Positions 1-12,100 of a stretch of 64,000 nt of DNA are shown in pieces. A program made the position numbers and the translations under genes. The notes under the pieces are model-generated. The model saw only the letters and a program-made list of their open reading frames with translations. It was not told the origin of the DNA and made no database searches. The DNA is taken from NCBI GenBank assembly GCA_029721435.1, contig CM056577.1:115876219-115940218 (forward strand), read 5' to 3'. This DNA is from Gymnothorax reevesii (Eukaryota; Chordata; Actinopteri; Anguilliformes; Muraenidae). Each line of letters opens with the position of its first letter. Position 1 is the stretch's first letter.

Positions 1-676
1 GCAGAGAAGGCAGTCATGTATGTGCAGGCTAGTAACCATGGTAACTGATGAGGCCAGGGAAATGAGGTGACTACTAGAGACTGCTAGATAACATTTTTGT
101 CCAACAACCACAGCCTATGCATTGCGAGATACACTGTCCGACTGGCAAGAATATACATTTTCGCTTTCGAAGTAATCAATAGCAAATTCATTTCGGCAAA
201 AGAACTAGCGTGACCTATTGTAGTGGTTTGGTGTTGTATAACGGCAATTATGGCATAAACTAAGCAGTAAAACACTGATTGAGAACATTAAGCTGTGTAG
301 CACTGACTGCACACATTGATATAAAGACAAACTCATGATCAATAACACTTCTGGGCACTTACAGGGACATTTTCAGCAAATCTGTAATAGAGCAACACTA
401 ACCAGTACCCTTAACATTAGAAATAAGCTAATGTTAGCCCGAGTGCAACATGTCTAACATCAATTGAGGGCTATGGAGTGTTACAGCAACCGCAGCGAAC
501 TTTGCAGTTAGCACTCGGAACTCCTCGGCAGATTTCGCTACTCTTCATCAAGCCTCTGATGTGTGACAAAAAGTTGATATGCTACTCCGCCTGACATTTC
601 TTTGTTGGAAGACAGCTTTAGCAGTTGTCCAAATCCGCTGACTACATCGCCATCTAAAAATGGAGGGAAAACTGAC
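1..676. other. Left-edge DNA, nothing recognised
   Basis: No coding exon, repeat family or RNA gene was recognised here. If the possible minus-strand exon at 677-787 is real, this is its first intron, with the rest of the gene beyond the left edge. Confidence 0.3.
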
Positions 677-787
677 CTTTCCAAAATCTATGTGCGGCGA
701 CCCTTCATCTTGTCTTGACACAAGGCAAGAGGATGTTTTCACCAATTTGACATCAAACCCTGCGCTGCTGCCACGGGACGCCACCAT
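677..787 (-). CDS. Possible first coding exon, unrecognised gene
   Basis: Reading leftward, an ATG at 787 opens 37 codons ending in HIDFGK, followed at once by a splice-donor-like GTCAGT (671-676). The frame runs on to 548 before a stop, but splicing at the donor is the more natural reading because the next bases look intronic. The upstream side (790-1000) is richer in CpG than the surrounding DNA, as at a fish promoter. I do not recognise the peptide, so no function is offered. It may equally be a chance open frame; the argument rests only on ATG, donor and CpG context. Confidence 0.25.
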
Positions 788-789
788 GT

Positions 790-1000
790 TTCACCAGAAA
801 AAAGAAAATTCTGGCTAATGGCTTCCACAGTCACACATCCGAGGTTTGATGAGAAACGAATCGGCCGAGGTTTGCGGAGTGGGCATTTAACTTACACCAG
901 GGACGCGAACAACTCGCTTTTCGGCGACTCTCGCTTTTCAAGTTGCTGGCTGTAGGCCAGTAACCTATTGTCGTCACTTTGCGTCTGGCAGCATTCGTTT
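790..1000 (-). promoter_or_regulatory. Possible CpG-containing promoter
   Basis: CpG dinucleotides cluster here (for example CGGCCGAGG near 862 and GGACGCGAACAACTCG near 901) in otherwise AT-rich, CpG-poor DNA. The position just upstream of the possible minus-strand first exon at 677-787 fits a promoter. No TATA box was seen. Confidence 0.25.
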
Positions 1001-1283
1001 AAAAAAGTATCTCAAAAGCGGTCTGTTGAATTTTTTTTTTTTTTAAATTTGGGGATGTGATCAAATCGTTTAGACTTGGCGGCCATTTATGTTGAAAATA
1101 ATTTTGGCACTTAGGTGCAATTTTCTCAAAAACTGTCTGATGAATTTTTTATCGCAGCAATGGAATCAGTATCATGACCTGTTTCAACGGTGTAAACAGT
1201 GTTTTATTGAATCGCTCCTTCATAGCGCCACTTAGGCAATGTGTCCGGACTTCATCATTTTTCGGGGTGTTTTGCGCTATAAA

Positions 1284-1420
1284 CTCTCTTAATATGGCAT
1301 TTAGAGCTTAGGTATGCATGATGTACCTATTGAGAATCAGGTATGCCGAACATTATGAGTCAGTCACATTTTACCTTGGGTCTCCAGGTCAAACGGCAAA
1401 AATGTTCTATAACTCTCATA
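1284..1420. repeat. Isolated copy of the 3.3-4.0 kb array unit
   Basis: The stretch carries GAGCTTAGGTATG, then ATCAGGTATGCCGAACAT, then a CCTTGGG...CCAGGTCAAA block. The same words occur in the same order in the array starting near 3297, about 1.9 kb away. It is a lone dispersed copy of that unit. Confidence 0.6.
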
Positions 1421-1559
1421 ACCCCTTTGCACAGAAGCCAAATCTGGCTATTTGGCGGGGATACCTTATTTACGGCTTTTTAATTCAAGATTGCAGCTTT
1501 ACAGACAGGAAAAGAGCGGCTGAATTGAGTCTAGACACTTGAAGCATTTAGACTCCCAT

Positions 1560-3290
1560 CGTATTTCAGTTTATTTTCATGATTTTGATAGAGAAAGGGG
1601 GGGTACAAACACAAAAAAATCTTCATGAAAATTCAACATTGAAATGGAAGAAAACAATAATACTGAGAATTGAAAAACTGCCGGGGCTTAAATCTATACA
1701 TTTCTGGGATCATAAACTCCTTGACCACAAGTATAATTCATCTTGAAAATTACATTCTAGATTACCAACTTGCTATGAGCTAAATTGGACAGCTATCCAG
1801 GTGGCTCCCCAAAGTCTGAGATCCCTCAAACTGGTGCACTGTCAGATCATAAAATCATATTTAACACACAATTTTGAGGCATGAAATTTAATATAAGCTA
1901 ATTATTTTCTGGTTGATTTTAGCATGAATCTATCAATATCATTGCAGCTGAACATCAGTGATCACCAATAACCTCTCCAAACACAAAACATGCTTTTTTT
2001 CCATAATAAAGTTTAGAGTTTTGTCCATTTTTCTTCAAAGTCCCCAAAGCCAGCACACACACTCATTAAAGGACCTGCTTATCTAAGTCAGAGCATTCAC
2101 CCTGCAATGACAAGCTAGCTGTTCCCACATTCGAGCTCACAACCTTATTTCAACACTTTCACCTTATAAGGAACAAGTAAAACTTACTAACCAACTGTAA
2201 TATCTGAAATATACCTTATTTTATCAGAACAGACATTCCACTTTCAAGGAAAATCAAACGATATTTGACTCCTTGGATTCAACACAATAATGCAATGAAC
2301 GTACCAGGGTTTTCACCGAAATGCATGACCAGTTCACATTTTAAACAGGAAAAAACCTTGGCACTATTGAATATGGTATATAATCAGAAACAAAAAGCAG
2401 TAGCAGCCTAACCTTTTTCATGAATCCCTCCTCCAGAGACTGATCCAGTAGAAGGAACCCTACTGGTCCTGTTTCATTCGAAATAATTCCCACTGACCAT
2501 GTCCTTACCTCATTTAAATCCTATAGATGTAACTGAACCCTTCAGGCCGGTTTTGGAATTTTTTTTTTTCTATAAGTCGTGTCATTTTCAGCTGTACAAT
2601 CGTGCTCAACGTTGAACGGATACAACCTACCTTGCTGATACGCATAGGCTTGTATGCTCTTATGTTTGTCCAATCAATGTCTTTCAGTTACTGTGGAATG
2701 TTTAAACACTCGGAAATTGAATAAGAAGCGAGCCAATCAGTATATTGTAACCGGGGAAGTTTCACGAGGGCATCAACTATAACTTTGCAGTTACGCAGAA
2801 GAGCCTGAGTGTATAATTGAGTGAGTGGCTATAAACACCAGTACTTGGGTGGATATAAGGAAGCGCTGAATTTGTCAATGGAGGAATTACGCATAAATCC
2901 ATGGTAGGGAATACAAATTTTTTGTATGTGTTGGTTGTGATTGACAGTAGAATGTGAGTGAATCGATACCATTTCAAATTTTTTGCTTCAGAAAATTATT
3001 TTTCTCAACCACTTATTGGAAAACCGTTGGTTCACTGTAGCTAAAGTGGTTACTACAGAGGACAACGATTTTTTTCTGTCGCAAGAGAATTTTTTTTAAC
3101 TGCTGGGTCGATACTATGGGCAAATATATTGACTAGTTTGCACATCAGGCTTAGCTGAGGAGTTTAATTCATGCAACAGGGAGTGTAGTGAACTTCTCCA
3201 TATTCTAAACGCGGTCCAACTCTGCTTGTGTACTGTAACTGCCTGCTAAAATTTGCAGTTCCATTGATGCAAGCGTCCACATCTGCACAA
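1560..3290. other. AT-rich non-coding DNA, nothing recognised
   Basis: No exon with similarity to a known gene and no clear terminal inverted repeats were found. Open frames here are short and lack splice or family support. Confidence 0.3.
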
Positions 3291-3296
3291 AGGGGT

Positions 3297-4045
3297 TAAT
3301 ATAGTATTTGGAGCTTAGGTATGTATGAGATACCTGTAGGGAATCAGGTATGCCGAACATTGTGAGTCAGTCACGTTTGACCTTGGGCCTCCGGGTCAAG
3401 GTCAAATGGCAAAAATGTGCTATAACTTGCTTAATATGACATTTAGAGCTTAGATATGTATAAGCCACCTTAAGGGAATCACGTATGCCAAACATTCTTG
3501 GTTGTTCGAATTTCACCTTGAGCCTCAAGGTGAAGGTCAAATGGCAAAAATGTGTTAATACAGCTTAATGTGGCACCTATAGGGAAATCATTTAAGCCAA
3601 ACATTCTCTGCAAGTTGAATATGACATTGGGCATCAAGATCAAATGGCAAAAATTGCTGTAACTTGCTGAATTTGGAATTTGGCAGGTAAGTTTGGGACA
3701 TCTATAGGAAGCCGTGTATGCTGAACATTCTTTGACAGTCAGTCAAGTTTGGGCCTAAAGGTCAAGGTTATATGACAAAAATGGCCCATATTTGTTTCAT
3801 ATTGTTTGTAGAGCTTAGTAATGTGTTGGGCTCTAATAGCAAATCATGTATACTGGTTGTTTTTGACATTGGATTTGACCTTGGGCAACAAGCTCCAGGT
3901 AATGACAAAACAGCCTAAAAGTCCTTTAATGTTGGCTTTAGATCTTTGGTATATATTGGACACTAATGACAAATCATGTATGCTGATCAAACACACCATA
4001 TTGGATTTGACTTTGGTCATCAAGGTCAAGGTCATGACAAAATCA
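3297..4045. repeat. Degenerate tandem array, units of about 125-140 bp
   Basis: The core (GAGCTTAG, a short spacer, AATCA, ATGCCGAACAT, then CCTTGGGC and AAGGTCAA ending in ATGGCAAAAATG) recurs in the same order. Clear starts of the GAGCTTAG word are at about 3310, 3446 and 3811, with decayed copies between and after. Divergence rises along the array. No coding capacity is evident; this is a satellite-like or transposon-internal repeat. Confidence 0.75.
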
Positions 4046-4109
4046 CGAAATCTATTTATATCCGCCGAATGGCGTTCCGGGGATATGTTTTTGGTCCGAC
4101 TGCCACCGC

Positions 4110-4390
4110 CGCTGCACTACGTGTTAACGCGATAACTTCAGTAATATTTCAATTACAAATTTAAAATTTGCACATAAGTATCATTAATAATCGATTTTGG
4201 ACAATTTACGATGTCTAGATTGGCCACCAGGGGCCAAAAACTGATTTAGGTGTTCACGCGATAACTGCAGTAATATTTCAATTAGAAATTACAAGTTTTG
4301 CATATAAGTAAGTATCCTAAAGAGGAAGAACTCATTTGATTTTGGACAATTTACAATTTCTAGATTGGCCACCAGGGGCCAAAAACTGAA
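4110..4390. repeat. Two tandem units of about 130 bp
   Basis: The segment starting GTTAACGCGATAACTTCAG near 4122 is repeated from near 4252 (GTTCACGCGATAACTGCAG). Both copies carry ATTTTGGACAATTTAC and TTGGCCACCAGGGGCC in the same order. This is a different unit from the array just upstream. Confidence 0.75.
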
Positions 4391-4845
4391 AAAATCACTT
4401 TTTATCATATCTCTGGAAATATTTGTCCGATTGACATCCAATCAAGTGCAAATAAAAGGTCATGACCTGAAGATGTGTCCCACGATGACATTATACCTGT
4501 TTGAGTCAAAATTTTGACACAAGGTGGAGCTTTGTCACAAAATTCAGCATTTTTTTTGCCATATCTTTGGAACTATTTGTCCAATTGACATGAAACTATT
4601 TACAACTGCAAGAACATGGCCTCATGTGTCACATGATTACCACATACCTGTATGGTTCAATATTTTGCCACCAGGTGGCGCTTTGTGATGGAAAATTACA
4701 ATTTTGGCCATATCTTCAGAACCATTTGTCCGATTGACCTGAAATTAAGTTCAAATGAAAGTCTAATCACGGTCTATTCAAGGATTGGGGAATTGGAGGA
4801 TTGGGGGCGTTCGGGGATATACCCCCAGCCATCGCCAGCGACGGC
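4390..4845. repeat. Three tandem units of about 150 bp
   Basis: A unit containing CATATCT, then TTTGTCCGATTGACATC, then a GACACAAGGTGGAGCTTTG-like word occurs near 4408, 4559 and 4709. The block ends in a short GC-rich cap (GGGGATATACCCCC, near 4812). A related GGGGATAT word stands at about 4080 before the previous repeat pair, so 4065-4845 may be one composite repeat. Confidence 0.7.
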
Positions 4846-4860
4846 TTAAGCCTAGTTTAA

Positions 4861-5690
4861 TAATGTCTTTAGAAATTAGTATGTACTAGGCACGAACCTA
4901 TTTATAATTAAAATTTTATTCAGGCTCATTGCATAATATCTCTACTTATTGATTGTAAAGTTCTAATTCCCTTCAGTACACTTTAAAACCATATTCAGTC
5001 ATATGAACCCTGAGTGTTAATTTTTTTTCTATCTTGCACAAAATAAGGAGAAACTGCAGCTAAAATCGATGTTTTTCGTGTTGTCCTTTTCATGTAAGGC
5101 GAGTTACGCTATAATTGGTGTTAATTAAAGCCATATTATGAAATGAAATAAATTTGTTGACACTTTTTAATAGCTTTTACCAACACCTTCCAGCACACGC
5201 ACGATGGGGTTCGAACATTCATCATTTTAAGGTACAGGTTTGTTGATTTGCACCATTTGAGTTGCTAAAATTTTGTTTTGTACTTTTCTGCAATGACAAA
5301 TGCTGATTCTGAGTCTGAAATGCACAGAAATGTAATGTGAGTCACAGTGGAAATGCCCTTAGGATGTATTTCAGGAGGTCTTATAAATGTATCTGAACGT
5401 TTATGTAGTGACTTTGACATTGACCTTCAATGTTTCAAAGGTCAAACTTTACATTAAATTTTCATAACTTGTATCATCACTATAAGATTGCTTGCCGGGA
5501 AACGATAGGACTCTTGGTCCTATTTTTATATGTGTGTATTTTTTTTCCTTTTGGGTACTTTTTAATTTGCTAATTTCTCCAGCTGCTTAATAATTCAAGG
5601 ATTTCTAATTACAATGGCTTCTTGGCTCTTCTCTGTGGAATGGGGCAAAACGTAGATAAGTGCATTTGCTTCTGAATGCCTTGGTCTCCC
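4861..5690. other. Intergenic DNA upstream of thrap3
   Basis: AT-rich DNA without recognised exons, RNA genes or transposon ends. It separates the tandem repeats from the presumed thrap3 promoter region. Confidence 0.3.
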
Positions 5691-5699
5691 TGCATAATT

Positions 5700-6005
5700 G
5701 AGCACAGAAGTGGGGGAGTGTCAGTGTTGGGCGTGTGGCTCTGAGCTCTCTGCACAGAAGTGGGGGAGTGTCAGTATTGGGCGTGTGGCTCTGAGCCTGG
5801 GAGACCTGCTTCCCACTCATGTTGTCAGCTGTGGCACTGAGAGCATCTTGGAAAGACACTCGATAATAAGGAAGCTGAGCGAGGGAGCTCTGCCAATAGG
5901 GAGTTCGGTTCAGAACTTTATTCCAGCTCGGGGCAGTAGCATATTAACGGAGCCAGACTTTCTCTCTCTTGATGGGCAGGTCTTGCGTCATATTTTATCG
6001 CTGAG
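5700..6005 (+). promoter_or_regulatory. Presumed thrap3 promoter and 5' leader
   Basis: This region directly precedes the thrap3 ATG. It holds a 50-bp tandem duplication (5703-5752 and from 5753), each copy with a GC/CACCC-type box GGGCGTGTGGC that could bind Sp/KLF factors. A CCAAT word (GCCAATAGG, near 5892) lies further down. The transcription start cannot be placed. GGCAG at about 5977 could be an acceptor if the ATG exon is preceded by a non-coding exon. Confidence 0.4.
5703..5800. repeat. 50-bp tandem duplication
   Basis: The block beginning CACAGAAGTGGGGGAGTG at 5703 is repeated from 5753 with about one mismatch over the first 45 bases. It duplicates a putative GC box in the thrap3 upstream region. 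Confidence 0.85.
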
Positions 6006-6127
6006 ATGTCGAAGGACCCGAAATCTCCTTCCCGTTCCCAGTCCAGATCTGCTTCCAGATCCCGGTCACCTTCTCGATCTCGGTCCCAAAGCCGTTCGAG
6101 ATCACGCTCCAGAAAACGCCGCTACAG
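6006..6127 (+). CDS. thrap3: thrap3 coding exon 1
   Basis: Starts at the ATG in GCTGAGATGTCG and encodes residues 1-40 plus two bases: [10 protein letters not shown] followed by RS dipeptides and KRRYR. The donor is GTACTG after CTACAG. The MSK start and RS content match the family N terminus, which decides the start. Confidence 0.9.
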
Positions 6128-9100
6128 GTACTGGTATGGCGTCTGCCTTTGGGCATGTGCTGTTTTGGGAATTAGGCCGGGCACTGACCTTATCGCTTTG
6201 TAAAGCGCTTTGTGACAGTCCTCCTTGAGTTGAATTTAATGTGTTATTCTGTGGCTCGTGTTGAATATGCTGTAGACTCTGTGACGAGTCAGCATCTTTC
6301 TCTTTCTGTTCCTCACTCACCGTCTCTGCTCTGGATATCTCAGCTCCAGGTCTCGGTCCAGGTCACACAGTCGGGAAAGGGGTTACCCAAGAGAGTACCA
6401 AAATAACCGCGGTTTCCGTGGCTACAACCGAGGATTCCGGAGACCGTACTACTACCGTGGACGTAACCGTGGCTTTTACCCACGAGGGCGGTACCAACGA
6501 GGGGGTGGCAACTACAGTGGGTACAGGCCCAACTACTGGCACCGCGGGCCGGACGATCAATACGATCACCATCAGTACAGCCCCAGAAGAGGTCGCTCTC
6601 GCTCCCGCTCCCGCTCCAGGAGCCGATCCCGAGGCTCCTCCTCGGCCCGGTCCCGCCGGTCCTCCTCCTCTTCCTCCTCCTCACGGTCCCGCTCTCCGCC
6701 CCGACGATCTGCCGCAGCCAAGCACGCTGGCAAGGATGTCAAAGAGGCCCCGAGGAGCGAGCCGAAGGACGGCAACAATTCAGAAAAGGCGTCCGGGGGC
6801 TGGCAGGGCCTGACCGACTACAGCACCAGCCCCAAGCAGAGCAGCCCCCAGGTCCGCTCAGCAGTCATCGTCGGTCAGGCCTCGGCCGCGGCCCCTTACG
6901 CCGCCACAAAAACCAAAAACGCCAGCCCGGCCACCGGTAACAGTGAAGCCTCCTGGAAAAGCATAGCGCCTGTGGCCTCCACCAGTAAGCCTTCCCCTCC
7001 CTCTAGCTCCACCAGCACTGGATTTGGGTTCTTTTCCAAGGAGGGGGTCAAAGCTGGAGACAGGAGCGCGTTATCTTCAGCCTTTCAGAAGTATGTTGGG
7101 TGTCATATTTTTTTTTTCAAAAACTACAATTTAAAAAAAAAATGCTCTTTTAATTTTTTGAAAATTATCTGCGATGTTTGGTTATAATCATTTCTTTCAA
7201 TTTGTTTAGTCTGTGCACAGCTTCAAAGGTCCTTGGAAGAATAATATTTCCATCCCTCTTAATTAACAAATGCCAAAGTGGGCTCTTTGTGTCTCAGCTG
7301 TGAATTAAAGGACGTTGTTTGCTACCATAATTGTTTAGGAGGTGTCAGAGTGAAAGAAAAAGTAAGTATGCCCATTTTACTTCAATTCTGGTCTGTTGTA
7401 TCTGTCGTGTAAAACGCTGTAAAATCTGTCTATATTGCTCTTGGTGTTCTAAACGACTTTCATTGAAACTAGTAATGACCCATCTCTCCACATTCCTAAA
7501 ACCTCTGAGTGTTTTGGTGAGACCGGATTGAACAAGGTCATTGATGAGAGCAAGGTCATTGATGTAATGCGTTAAATGTCGCTGTGGGGGTAAATCGGTA
7601 GTTTTGCATATAGAAAAGATTCCTTGAAGGCCAAACAGCCTGTTGTTGTGTAGGTAAGGAGCAAAGCCTTACGAGCTTGAGCGCTGAAGCGGATTTTATT
7701 TGATGAGACCGTTTTTTCCCCCGCCTGGTGGAACAGGTTCCTGGTTGAACAAAAGGAGAAGCAACAGGCCTCTCAGCTGGAACAGGAGCTGAAAGCCACT
7801 GGAGAGGAAAGGGGGAACAGCACCACCAAGAGCCTCTTCCCCATCAAGGGCACCTCCCTCCAGAAGGGGCCCCCGTTCCTGGGCGGCGATGATAAAGAGC
7901 AGGAGGCGGGCGCCAAAGCGCACTCTGGAAAACGCAAGAGCAAAACCTCCCTTTCTGCCCGCGACCTGTATGGCCAATGGGATGAGCCGGAACCCCAGTC
8001 CCCGGTTGAGGGACGGAGCCACAGGGGGGAGGACAGTGAGGATGACGTGGAGCCGGACCTGGGCCGTAGCCGCGTGCTTGGGTCCGACCACGTAATCTCA
8101 TTGGCTCGTGACAGGGATGCGGGCAGAAAGGAGGCCACGCCCCCTACCAAGAGCTCTGGGAAGAGGGGAGAGGAGTTTGATTTCAGCATAACCCCAGGAA
8201 GGTAATTTAGGTTTATTCATAAAGCAGCCTGTATGGGGTGTTAGTGTCAAGACATCTGAAGAGGCACAGTTTTGACACCAATCATCACAGATGTGGCTAA
8301 AACTCCCATCCGGCATTGTACACTGATGAAGACATGTTTTCATCACTAATTGTTTGTTTATATTGGCCAAGTTGGCCATTTTGACTAAAGTTGTCTTTTT
8401 TTTTTTTCTTTTTTTTTAAACTTGGTGACTTATGATTTAATCTCCAAAAAATTATGACTATGCCATTGCATAATTCCCAGGATTATGCTGGTGCTTCAAT
8501 GATAATTGTCACGATAAACTGATACATAATTCTCCTGACATAAAAATAACCATCACAATTTTCAATGAGAACAATTTTGCAATTGTGTGGAAGTTCAGTG
8601 CCACAGGTGTTGTTCAGCATAGTGCAGTTGTACTGCTCACAGTCCAGTGAAATATTCAAATTGTGAGGTTTGGAAGCTCGATGAGGGAGTGTGGTTATTG
8701 GTTTGGGTTCCTTAATTTGTAGTGCTGCCAAAGCTGGTCCTGATTGGAGAGACCATTTTAAAGTTATTGGGAATTAAGGGAAACATCTGTCAAAATCGCC
8801 GACTTTGCCTATGCAAATTAACTTATTAATGAAACCAGTAAAATTTTCGCCCAAAAAATTAGTGCAGGCCAGTGTAGTAAGTGCTAAGCAAAGGTTATCA
8901 GACGAATGCTGATTGTTGGTCACTTTCTTGTGCGGAATAATTTTGGAATCTCACTTTTCCAGCAGCTCAGCAGGGCTTGTTGGGAAAGAGCGTCGGATCT
9001 CACGGGACATGCTGGATCCTGGCAGAAGGGATCAGGAATTCCGCTCCATTTTCCAGCACATCCAGAGCCCCCAGCTGCGCCGCAGCCCCTCCGAGCTGTT

Positions 9101-12100
9101 CGCCCAGCACATCGTCAGCATCGTGCACCAGATCAAAGGCAGGCCCGCCCCATCATATAACGCACTCCTAACCACATACACGCACTAGGGTTCCAATGGC
9201 AACTGGCAGTGGGAAGGGTCTAATGACTGTTGGGACCTCTTAAACCCCGTGACAGCTGTTGTGGCACCCTTTTCTACCCTAGTACATTTAGACAGCCGTG
9301 AAGTGATTTGATGTACATAAGCAATTATTATCTCAATTTAGTCATTGACCAGTTGCGTTAAGATGGTGTAAATTTAGTCTGTATTGTCTGTAGTCCACAA
9401 ACAATACTAGCTGTAACCTCCAGCAGTTGCAAATATTGATTAGATTTTACAAAACAAGATATGCAGCATTTTTAGCGCATGAACTACTTTACGATGAAGG
9501 GTAGGCATAATAAGCTATGCTTGTTGTTTTTTTTCTTCTTTTTCTATTCTTTTTACCTTCTTTATTTATGTATATTTTGAAAATGACCGAAATAAATAAA
9601 CTAGACTTAACTAAACGATCGCATATTCAGCCCTGCAACTCCAAAAAATGGGCTTAGGACGGTGGTCGTGTTGAAAAAATAAGACCTTCTGTTTTAGACC
9701 GACCTAATATGGATAAAGACCTGTAATTTTGCATGTAAGTAGTACACAACATAGGTTGACGTGGTGCGCGTCAAAATCACACCAGCCAGTGACGTGGTGT
9801 ATTCCTGACGTGGTGCGCGTCAGGATTACAATACCACGCGCTTTTCTTCATAGGAATACTCCAACCAGAACCCCTGACCAAGGAACTGGCTTTAAAACTG
9901 GAGTTGGTCCCCTGGCGCTGCTCTGTGGCTGCCCACTGCTCATAACTATTGGATGGGTCAAATGCAGAGGAAAAATTACCCCACAGGGTTCAATAAAGTA
10001 TATCTTATCTTATCTTCTTTATTTCCTCTCGTGCCTCACTGGAAAAGCAATAAAAATCAATCAATTCTTCAATTTGCTGCAAATACAGTACATGCCTCAC
10101 CTTTGTGTTTTTAATGGCGCTGAGTATGTAACACATTTGGTACTGTGTATCCTAAAGTCATGATAGTTGATGCAAAATATGGTGTCAATTGCAAAAGTGA
10201 GCCACTTAAGTGGCTTCCAGGTGGTGCTATTGGCAGGCAAAGTGAGATGGGGACCTAAAAATTAGGCTTTTTCTGTGAGACACCTTTATGTGCCAAGTTT
10301 CATTCAGTTCCAGGGGGTCAACTGCACTCCAAATGTCAATTTCTCATGGAATGGCTCTTAAATTGTTGTGCTGGTTTTTCTTGAAGGTAATCTAGGAAAA
10401 GACATGCGTTTTGCAATAAAGTGCAGTTGGATACAGAGCTGTTTCATCTTTTTATAAATTGCATTCAACTATGATTCCTATCTTTTAAAAAAAAAAAAAA
10501 AGTACTGTAATCAACCGTAATTGTCCTATAATCATGATTTTTGTAGGCTGATTACGATTACACATTAATAAAAAAAATCTCTGATTACGATTACACACAT
10601 TCTAGATTTTCTGATTACGATTATGATTACACAATCATCGTAATCCGTAATCATGATTATAAACGTAATGGGACCAATGCCTGGCAGTCCACTCCATTAT
10701 TCTAGGTACATCTCCTTGAATTGTATATTTTTGTAAACCGATTTCGGTATATTTACGAATGAAGATTTCTCTCCTCACAGCTCAGCACTTCCAGTGCTCA
10801 GGGCTAACGCTAAGTGAGCGTTTTGCTATGTACCAGCGCAGAGCTGCAGAGGAGGACACGAGGTCAAGGAAAAGCCCAGAGATTCACAGGTAATAATCCA
10901 CAGGTCCAACACTCGGGGGCAGAGACTCTGAAGTGACAAATACTTGACCCTTTCCCACCATGATCTGTTCTGTATTTTTCTTCTTTTTTCCTGCAGGAGA
11001 ATCGATATTTCTCCCAGTGCTTTTAAGAAGCACTCTTACCTGTTTGAGGAGATGGGAGACTTCAGGGAAAGCAGCTACAAGGTGACCAAACGTTTTTGAA
11101 ATGTTCTGGAAGCAAGCACAGAGCCAACCTCTTAGGCTTCCGTCTTTGTGTCTCTTTTTGAAGAAGGTGCTTAACCCTGAGACGGACAAGCTGTCGTCTG
11201 TCCCAATTGCTCTTTCTGTTCCCTCCACGTGTCTGGTATGATTTAATGGGGGTGCTGATAAAAGGGCACCAAAAACAAAACTTGAGGGGTCTGAAATGGA
11301 AATGAACTTTGACCCTGTGCCAAAGCCTATCAAAGGAACCTAAGCATTGTCATCGTAAGTATTTTCCTTCCCAAAAATAATAGTCAGCAGAGATAAAATT
11401 AAACGCGTTCTAGTACTAACAATTTCTTGTGATGAAAACCTGGAGCATGCTTCTCTTGTTACCGTTTTGTACTGGGTCTGGCCAGCTAAACTGTTATGTA
11501 CTGCCTGAAATCTCCACACTGTAGCTGTGGTGTCATTGTGACATGTTCTTATTTGCTGTCTAGAAGCAAATGTAACCCCCTCCAATCAGGCAATCTGCAT
11601 TGCATCTTTCTGTAATGCATATTCAGTGACCTTGGGGAAATCTACCACTTAGATCTTTGTAAAAAATTGAAAAGAATTGTGAGCTGATTATAAATCTGCA
11701 GTTAGGGTATAGTGGTGTGCAGTGATGATTATACTCTTAACAAAATGAAGATAACTCAGAAACCAGGCACTATTCAAGTATTTATTTCATGCAACATTGG
11801 ATTATGTAGATGAAAATAAGTAAATGGATAACGATATTTGGTAGAAACAAAAATAATGTTTTTTTGAGAGAAAGTCACTCTCTAGTATGGTCACCCTGCT
11901 TTGATTACAGCATTGAATCTTACAGGTTTAGTTTTCTCTCACTTTTTTGTTTATTTCCTCACTCACTGAACCATTCCATATGGTTGAAGTTCATACCAAA
12001 GAGATTCTTTTGGTGTTTGAAGATTTGCTCAATCGGATTAAGGTCTGGATTTTATGACCAAGTCATAACCTTTATGTCACCTGATGTTTCTTTCCAACTG

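Larger units (their letters stand above)
9139..10780 (+). other. thrap3 intron 4 (GC-AG)
   Basis: Starts GCAGGC and ends CTCACAG. It holds a cluster of TGACGTGGTG words (9757-9830), a retroposon tail (about 9860-10020) and a GATTACGATTACAC repeat (10540-10670). Confidence 0.75.

Noticed and set aside
5698..6228. A 176-codon plus-strand frame
   Set aside because: It starts without ATG, runs through the thrap3 leader, exon 1 in another frame and into the intron; low-complexity DNA explains it.
6418..6813. A 131-codon plus-strand frame
   Set aside because: It is an alternative frame of thrap3 exon 2; the RS/RG frame matches the family and joins the neighbouring exons.
7696..8189. Minus-strand frames of 131 and 138 codons
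   Set aside because: Antisense of thrap3 exon 3, with no splice signals or homology.
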